NCBI GenBank assembly: GCA_016801885.1
Contig: CM028894.1
Location: 8,129,241-8,193,240, forward strand
Direction of reading: 5' to 3'
DNA: 64,000 nt
Origin: Toxotes chatareus
Lineage: Eukaryota; Chordata; Actinopteri; Toxotidae
Of the stretch, positions 57,736 through 64,000 are shown in pieces (within the stretch, counting starts at the first letter, position 1; every line of letters begins with the position of its first letter). The translations under genes were made by a program, and so were the position numbers. The notes beneath the pieces were generated by a model. That model made no database searches. It saw only the letters and a program-made list of their open reading frames with translations, and had not been told where the DNA came from.

Positions 57736-59989
57736 TTATGAGGCTCCCTCCCCCACTCCTTTGATTTATTTATTTATTTTTTTCTCTTTCGTGGTCAAGG
57801 TCAGTTTAAAGAATGTTCGATTGTCAGATGAGCTGAGGTTAAGTCAAAGAGGTATGTAGCGGGTTAGACTGTGGAGGGGAAACATGTCCACTTCCCCTGC
57901 CTGTGTGGAAATGTGGGAGATTGGGGTCAAGAGTAGGTGGACTGCAGTGTAAAGACAGAATGTTTGCTAGAAATGGCTAAGTTTCGTCTCTCGAACCAAG
58001 AACCTCAAACTCTGATAACTGTTTTGCAGCAACAAACTAGGCTTACCAATCAGCTTTTTATTGATTCCTCACTGCCTCACTGAACCAAAAATCCTAACTC
58101 AAAGCCTGGACATCTTCAGAATCCTCAGGATCTTATTTCATGTCTGATAATGTCCAAGTCAATCGGACCAAAGAAAATAGTTTAGTATATTCTCTCTGCA
58201 GTGGCTGAGGTCTAACATCTAAGATGTACTTCATTCCAATCAGATGGCATGGAGCGTAAGTATTTCAACTGCTGTGCTCTCAGGTACTGTCAAGGAAATC
58301 AAGAGAGAGGCAGAGGAGCTGCCCAGAGGCCAACAGAGGTGGCTGCACTGGACAGATGTCAGGCACGAAAATGTTTAACTATGAAAGTGTGACACCACAA
58401 CTGAAAAGCTGAAAGTCAACCGAAGCTAGTAGTCTCTGCTTTGATTCTGAAGTCCACTAAAGTCTAGTCGTCTTTAGTCATTTTAGCTTTGCACAGGTTT
58501 TTTTAGGATTTTAATTGAACTCTACTTTCATTTTTAAAAAGAGAAACTGAGTAATGTCCTAAAACATCTGGGCATTGTAGTTAAAAAAAAAAAACATTTC
58601 TTAAACAGGAGTAAGTGAACAATTTGTTGGGGACTATTTTCATCTGTGGACTGATACACATTTGGTGCTCCATCTGTATTTACAGAAGCAGCATGGCTCA
58701 CTGATGTGTTCTGAATACTTTTTGAAAAACAGTGGAGATCTAAACAGCTACAGAGCTATGTAGAGTTATTTTAGGCTTTGGCTACACAGGCAGTGAATCG
58801 GTGGATCAGTTCATTGTTGATTTTGGTCTTTTCGTGGGATTTGTGCTTAATAATAAAAACATAGAATAACTAGAGTCTTATCCTTAAAATGTCACAGCTC
58901 CAAATGTTGCATTTGCCGATTATAGTGATTCTAACTTTGGCTGTGATGCAGCGGTGTGACGCTTCCGTGTAACCGGACAAAACAAATTCTAACTACATCC
59001 TTGAGTACGCCGGCTTTTCCACTAGGAGCGGAAGCTGTAAACTTTGATAGGGTGACTTTACCTGTCCACTAAGACATGATTGCACAATGTGAAGCACGGC
59101 TCAAAACTAATGAAGACCTTGGTGCGAGGCAGATGTGAGAATATTCCTCTGGTGCCCCCTGACACCCATGATACCTTCCAGTGTAAACATCCCAGCCTGC
59201 AGAAAGGGGCTGCAAATTGGCAAAGCCTGCCTGTAAAACCCTAATCCCTACTCCTTCGACAGACGTGCAGGAGAATAGAGTGTTATCACCCCGGTTGACA
59301 CACTCCTGTGTTTTCACCCAGCATCCTCGGGGGTTTATCACTCCAGCATTTCATTCCATTATCCCGAGCACACCGGGGCTGTCCTCGGAGCAGGGGAACG
59401 AGACGACTTGTCAGGGTCGCAGAACAAAGAGGGAGCATGTCGAGCAGCGGATTAGACTGGGAGAAGAAGTGTGGAGCTTTGGGGGAGGGAAATCACTGAA
59501 AAAAAGGGGAAGCATGTGGAGAGGAAACATGAGGGATGTAAGAACTGAACAGGGGACTGAAGGGGAAGAAAGGAGGAAGAGAGAGGGACAACTTTTCTTT
59601 CACATCTATGATGTTGATTTCCCCCCTTCCACTTTTCTTTCTTCACTTGTACCTGATGAAACCGCAGCTTTGCGTTTGCAAAATCTCATTTGTTTTTCTT
59701 TTCTAAACATTTACATGTCACACACAAAAGCCCATGAGGAAAAGTAGTATTTTTCTTTTAATTCTGTTGTCTGCAGTGCACGCTGTTGGTTTTGATTTGT
59801 GCACCACAAGAGGACGGCTGACATTATGCAAAGGAAAACTAAGAAGATGAGCTACAGAAGGAGGGGTGAAAGAATGACAAGAGAGGAGGGCAGGAAAACA
59901 GTCTGATGTGCTCATATGGGCAGCTGTTTACTTCCTGTCTCAAGTAAAACATCTGCTTGGTTCTTATTTTTCATATTTTTGCCCGACCA

Positions 59990-60165
59990 CAAATATATTC
60001 AGTTAATTATTAGAAAATCAGCAAATACTCACAAACTGAACCATAACAGAAGTTGAAGCAAGTGAATTTTTTTTGGCATTTTTGCTTAAAGAATGACTTG
60101 ATTATCAAAATAGTTGCCTAGTTAATTAACTGATCAACTAATCGATTAATCATTTCAGCCTTTTC
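59990..60165. repeat. Dispersed teleost repeat ('gattaatcatttcagcc' family)
   Basis: 'cttgattatcaaaatagttg', 'cctagttaattaactgatca' and 'actaatcgattaatcatttc' match the Ctt/attaatc core of the same family as 7683-7770. Confidence 0.6.
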
Positions 60166-60424
60166 TAATTGTAGCCATGGTGCAAATTCATGAGCCTGAG
60201 CTTATTCAACTCCCTCACTGGCTATTCAGGATTTCCTTTTAATGTTGAACCTGATCCTCTAAATTTAAATTAGTGAGCTTAGTGTTAGAGTGTTCATTCT
60301 AAATTTAAAATCGGACTTTTGGGTTTTTGCTTTTGAATGTGCACCATTCAAATGGAATTTAAAAATGTTCTTTGAAGTTTAAATACAAGACCAAGTTACA
60401 AAATTTAACATTATGCATGCATCA

Positions 60425-60530
60425 AACATTATTCTATCCCACAATCCCTCCATCCATCCACCCAGTCCTTTACTGCTTCTACATCCACTCATTCTCCTCT
60501 GTTACTTCCAGCTCTTCTTTCCTATCTGTA
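60425..60530 (+). repeat. Local direct duplication, copy 1
   Basis: The stretch around 60471-60527 ('actgcttctacatccactca', 'ttctcctctgttactt') recurs at 60917-60975 in the same orientation, about 450 bases away. The surrounding sequence is pyrimidine-rich with catc tandem units. Confidence 0.6.
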
Positions 60531-60665
60531 GGTGGGTTTTGTAATTTCAGAAGATCAGGATGTTTCTCATAGTCAATCAATAGCTCACTCAAGCAAAGCA
60601 TCCTGGAGACAAAGACCTAATTTTGTGTTTAACCACAGTGTATTAGACCCTACTATCTACATGTA

Positions 60666-60708
60666 ATACACACACACACACTCACACAGACGCACACACA
60701 CACACAGG
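60666..60708. repeat. (CA)n microsatellite
   Basis: Interrupted ca run of about 43 bases. Confidence 0.9.
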
Positions 60709-60837
60709 TGACACATCATCCCACAATACATCCAGAAAGCTATAAGGCGCAGACAAGCGCATGTGGCAACCCCTAGATCCCACACTTCATTACACGTCCA
60801 GCCATCCCTGACTGGAGTAAATCGATGCAGGATAATA

Positions 60838-61095
60838 GCCAGCGCCCTCACCCCTCCATCACTCCATCTCCCCCTCCTCCATCCACCCACCCTGTCCTCC
60901 CCGCCTTACCGCCATCCATCCATTGCTGTTTCTACATCCACTCATTCTCCTCTTTTACTCCCTTCTCTTCTCTCCTTTCTCCAACCTTTGCTCTGTCCGT
61001 CCAACCCGATATCCTCACATCACCTCGCACTAACAGCCGTTCTACCCGTCTTACCCCTTCATACAACCCCTCTCTCCTCTCCATCTCGCCTGTCT
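60838..61095 (+). repeat. Pyrimidine-rich block with duplicate copy 2
   Basis: C/T-rich, with catccatc units and the second copy of the duplication ('gctgtttctacatccactca', 'ttctcctcttttactc' at 60917-60975). Pro/Ser-rich frames across it are not genes. Confidence 0.6.
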
Positions 61096-61149
61096 GTTTT
61101 CATCACTGCTGTGGATCATTCCTCTTATCAGACGCAGGGCTGTAATACC

Positions 61150-61590
61150 GCCCGTATATAACATGTCTGTTGTGATCACTGACAGCTTGGCCGTGCTGCA
61201 ATGACAGTAACAGGGATAATAAGCTCATTTTGCATGCGGTTTCGTGTCACTTCTGTCTGTCTGGGCTGCTTCCTATAATTTAGGTCTGCTGCATCTCTGA
61301 GGAGGTGTTATTAGTCTGTTGAGGATTGGCCAGGGTGTTTAAAAATTCCATTTCGTTAAGGGTGTCGGTTTACATGCAAGCAGAGAACTTGCTGTTACAC
61401 TTTGTAATGGCTGCATTACCTTCATTTAACAAACTAAATTGATAATGGCCGCCAGCGGAGGGGTATGAAAGCCGCCCGGAACGGTCAAAGTTTTCGCAGT
61501 TCTTCAAACTAGATGGGAAATAATTTATTGTGGTTAATGGCCCACTGCAGGCTTGTTGCATACAATTAAAGCTGTGATCCATTATTGCTA
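61150..61590. other. Candidate conserved non-coding block
   Basis: Unique block that follows the pyrimidine-rich tract. It includes 'taataagctcattttgcatg', 'ttgataatggccgccagcgg', 'ataatttattgtggttaatg' and 'caattaaagctgtgatcc'. The mix of octamer-like, TAAT-type and GC-rich segments without repeats is what vertebrate conserved elements often look like; not verified. Confidence 0.3.
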
Positions 61591-62954
61591 AAAAACAACA
61601 AAATGGCCTGTCGTGCTCGCTTTATTTCAAGAGGTCAAGAAAAATTTGAACTGAACACGCTTATCGCTGTTGTTGGACTATAATCTCTAAAATGTAAGTA
61701 CTCAGTGGGGAAGAAATTAATGTTATTATCTTAACTTTTGTTTATTTGTTTTGGTATTTGTACACATATTTAGCAACTTAGCAAGATGTTTAAATGGCCC
61801 ATATGCAATGGTGTTAGCTTTAAGGGCCATGTAAACTCAAATTGTAAGCATTAAGCCCCAAAAAGTGGTGGTTTTTTTTGTGTTAGAGCAGTATTATTTA
61901 TGCATTTTAAAGTATTACCAAATATAAAAGTGCTACCTCACATCTGTTGTTTGCAGCAGGCAGGAAACAGCTTTACTTTTCCTTGTCAGTCAAACTGAGT
62001 ACTCAGAAATATTGATAGATGAACAATTAAGCTTAAAACAAGGACTTGATTTCTGATTTGCAAGATTTCCCATTGACTAAACAATGACAGTGGTTTGAAA
62101 GGAGAAAAAAAAAATGCATGAAATATTCAGAGGAACTGTGATAAAGTGGGGCTGAAGAAGTAGGAAGAAGACAGCTCTCAGAGAAAAATCGGAGATCAAA
62201 GACCCCGAACCTCCCCTGCAATATTTCACACATTTAGGATGCAAAACATTCCTGTGGACTGAATCAGAATCACTGCTCACAAAGTGTGATACGTTGGCAG
62301 AAATTGGTCTTGGTGTACTTGCTACACACAATAGAGAAAAGATCACCCAAATGTGAAAAAGTGAAAAATGTGAAGAGTTGGCGAACGTCTGAAAACCTGA
62401 ACGTAAATGTCAGTTTTGAGTTATTAATGAGTTATTATTTTTCCAGTCGGTGTTGAAACTGAACATAATATTTTATCAATTTTTTAGTGAGACTGAAGAT
62501 GAAGAAAATGACTTGTTCACTTTGTGCTCGTCGCATTTCTCTCCTTTGTTCTGCTATTCGATACACACTCGATGTCTGTTGTTTCACAGCAGACATTTTA
62601 AGATATCACTGTAGAAAAAGCACAGGTGTAACATTAACAATGGCTCCGCTCTATTCAAATGTCCCAATAAGTCACGACTGTCACGCTGACAGTGAGGCAA
62701 CATGAACAACACTGAAACTGAAGTAGCTAAATGAAATTCAACCATCATTAATTTTATTTTTTTCACCTGCGCTTTTCCCGGGTGTGACATGTAGAAAAGG
62801 CACACACACACACACCCAAATTCCAGAAATTCTGACTCTGAATTACGACTAGACCTCTGACGTTAACGTTTTGGGCAACTTAGCTGCTCTCAGTTTTGGT
62901 TTGAACAATATGACGTCAACACAGCATAAAAATCAGATTGTCACCGTGATGTTT

Positions 62955-63000
62955 GGCACAGCTCTTTGTACGGTCTGACAGAGCTGCTAGCAAGACTCCT
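62955..63000 (+). repeat. Small fragment of the 'cagagctgctagca' repeat family
   Basis: 'gtctgacagagctgctagca' matches the end of the family at 43545-43830. Too short for more. Confidence 0.3.
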
Positions 63001-64000
63001 GTTTTCTTCTGTAAGTGACTGGCTGATTAAACTTATATCAGGAATAATGTGACACTTAGTTTACCAGCATTATACCCACATGAATGTTTCCCAGAGCTGA
63101 AGAAGTTGGAATTTTGAGTGCCAGCACTCAAATATTTACTTACTTACTCCCTCAGGCTGTGTGTGCCTGAACTTAAACCATCTGTTCACACTGCATGCAG
63201 CTCATAATATCACTCACTGGGTCTCTATGTGCTGTAGCCAATTTTGGGCGACACTATCACAAGCCAAGCCATGTACAAGTGTTTCCGTAGCAGCTACTGC
63301 AGGTCAGATAAGCAATGTGTTTGTAGCAGTCTGAAAAGTCTGTTCGTTTTCCACAGCCAGGACTGGATCATGGATTTTTATCACGAGCAGACATCATCTC
63401 TTCAGAGAGAAAAAGTTGTCTGCAGCTGAAAGTATTGAGCAACATTTCCCATTAGTCCATCATGTGATGAGCCGCACACATGTATTACCTCATTTACCGC
63501 TTGGAGTCTGCAACAACACTGACTTCTACAGCTGGCAGCTATCAGCTACCTAAAATCTTCCAGCACGTTATATAACAACGTGAACACTATAGCTGTCTGG
63601 AGGAGAAGAAACATTTGAGTTTCCTGTGGGAGTCTGTAAAGACAAACAAAATCCGATTAAGTTTAGGAACAGTTCTGAAAATCAATAAAGGCAGAAAGCA
63701 CAAACCTAATCTGAATGCACAAACTCAAAGCTCAGCTTGGATGTTCACAACTCATCTTATGGTTTATTTGTAACCTCTTGTTAACCTTTTTTTTTTTCAA
63801 ATCAAACAGACTGCAGGATGACACTGATGGCTGCTTTTTCAAAATCTGAAGATCTTTAAGGTTTGAGATCTGCTGCCAAAAAGTCTGTGGCTCCTGAGGA
63901 GCTCATTTGACTTCGAGTGATGTAGTAACTTTGTAGGCCAGAAAAAGATAATACAACAACATCTTTAACTGTAAATATCAACGACAATCCAGATATCATT

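Larger units (their letters stand above)
46835..64000. other. Gene desert
   Basis: About 17 kb with no supported exon on either strand apart from the doubtful one at its left edge. The longer open frames (for example 59217-59747 and 60763-61161) are low-complexity or lack splice context. The sequence alternates between simple repeats and unique blocks listed separately. Such layouts are common around developmental regulator genes, which may lie outside the window. Confidence 0.5.

Noticed and set aside
59217..59747. 176-codon plus-strand frame
   Set aside because: Arg/Glu/Gly-rich low-complexity composition from purine-rich DNA; no splice sites or domain recognised.
60763..61161. Pro/Ser/Leu-rich frames of 106-132 codons
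   Set aside because: They cover a pyrimidine-rich block in two frames at once, which is typical of low-complexity sequence and not of coding sequence.
1..64000. CRISPR arrays, rRNA, tRNA genes, viral genes
   Set aside because: No regularly spaced repeats of CRISPR type, no rRNA core sequence and no full tRNA cloverleaf were recognised; only SINE heads resemble tRNA. No viral coding sequence was seen.

Overview
The window looks like a stretch of teleost fish nuclear genome. It has spliced genes with GT-AG introns, long (CA)n/(TG)n microsatellites, Tc1-type transposase relics, hAT-type MITEs, and several dispersed repeats of the kind usual in perciform-like fish. There are no operons or bacterial features. 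All gene models below were built by hand from splice sites and reading-frame phase; no database was searched.

Layout. 1-5.8 kb: one apparent first coding exon of a minus-strand gene (5102-5203), with a CCAAT-containing promoter-like region behind it; the rest of that gene lies off the left edge, so 1-5101 is probably its first intron. 5.8-12.4 kb: repeats and simple sequence, including a perfect 29-bp-arm palindrome at 11360-11423. 12.7-16.5 kb (+): a complete ten-exon tetraspanin with an unusually long cytoplasmic tail. 17.6-28.1 kb (-): a large 24-exon gene whose exons join in one open frame of about 1305 codons. It encodes an N-terminal TINF2_N-like (TIN2-like) module, a Ser-rich linker, and seven Myb/SANT-like DNA-binding domains, each followed by a short linker with a conserved F-[YF] core. 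30.6-34.2 kb (+), head-to-head with it: a paralogue with the same N-terminal module (four exons of identical length) joined to nine C2H2 zinc fingers. 35.9-36.6 kb (+): a broken third copy. Tc1 and hAT-type elements sit in and between these genes.

36.6-64 kb has no convincing complete gene. It holds repeats, two possible isolated terminal exons (42665 on +, 46834 on -), and several low-repeat blocks that look like candidate conserved non-coding elements, typical of a gene desert near a developmental gene.

The most notable object is the pair of divergent paralogues. One TIN2-like N-terminal module has been coupled to two unrelated DNA-binding modules (a Myb array and a C2H2 array), and the Myb array grew by duplication of a symmetric phase-1 two-exon cassette.
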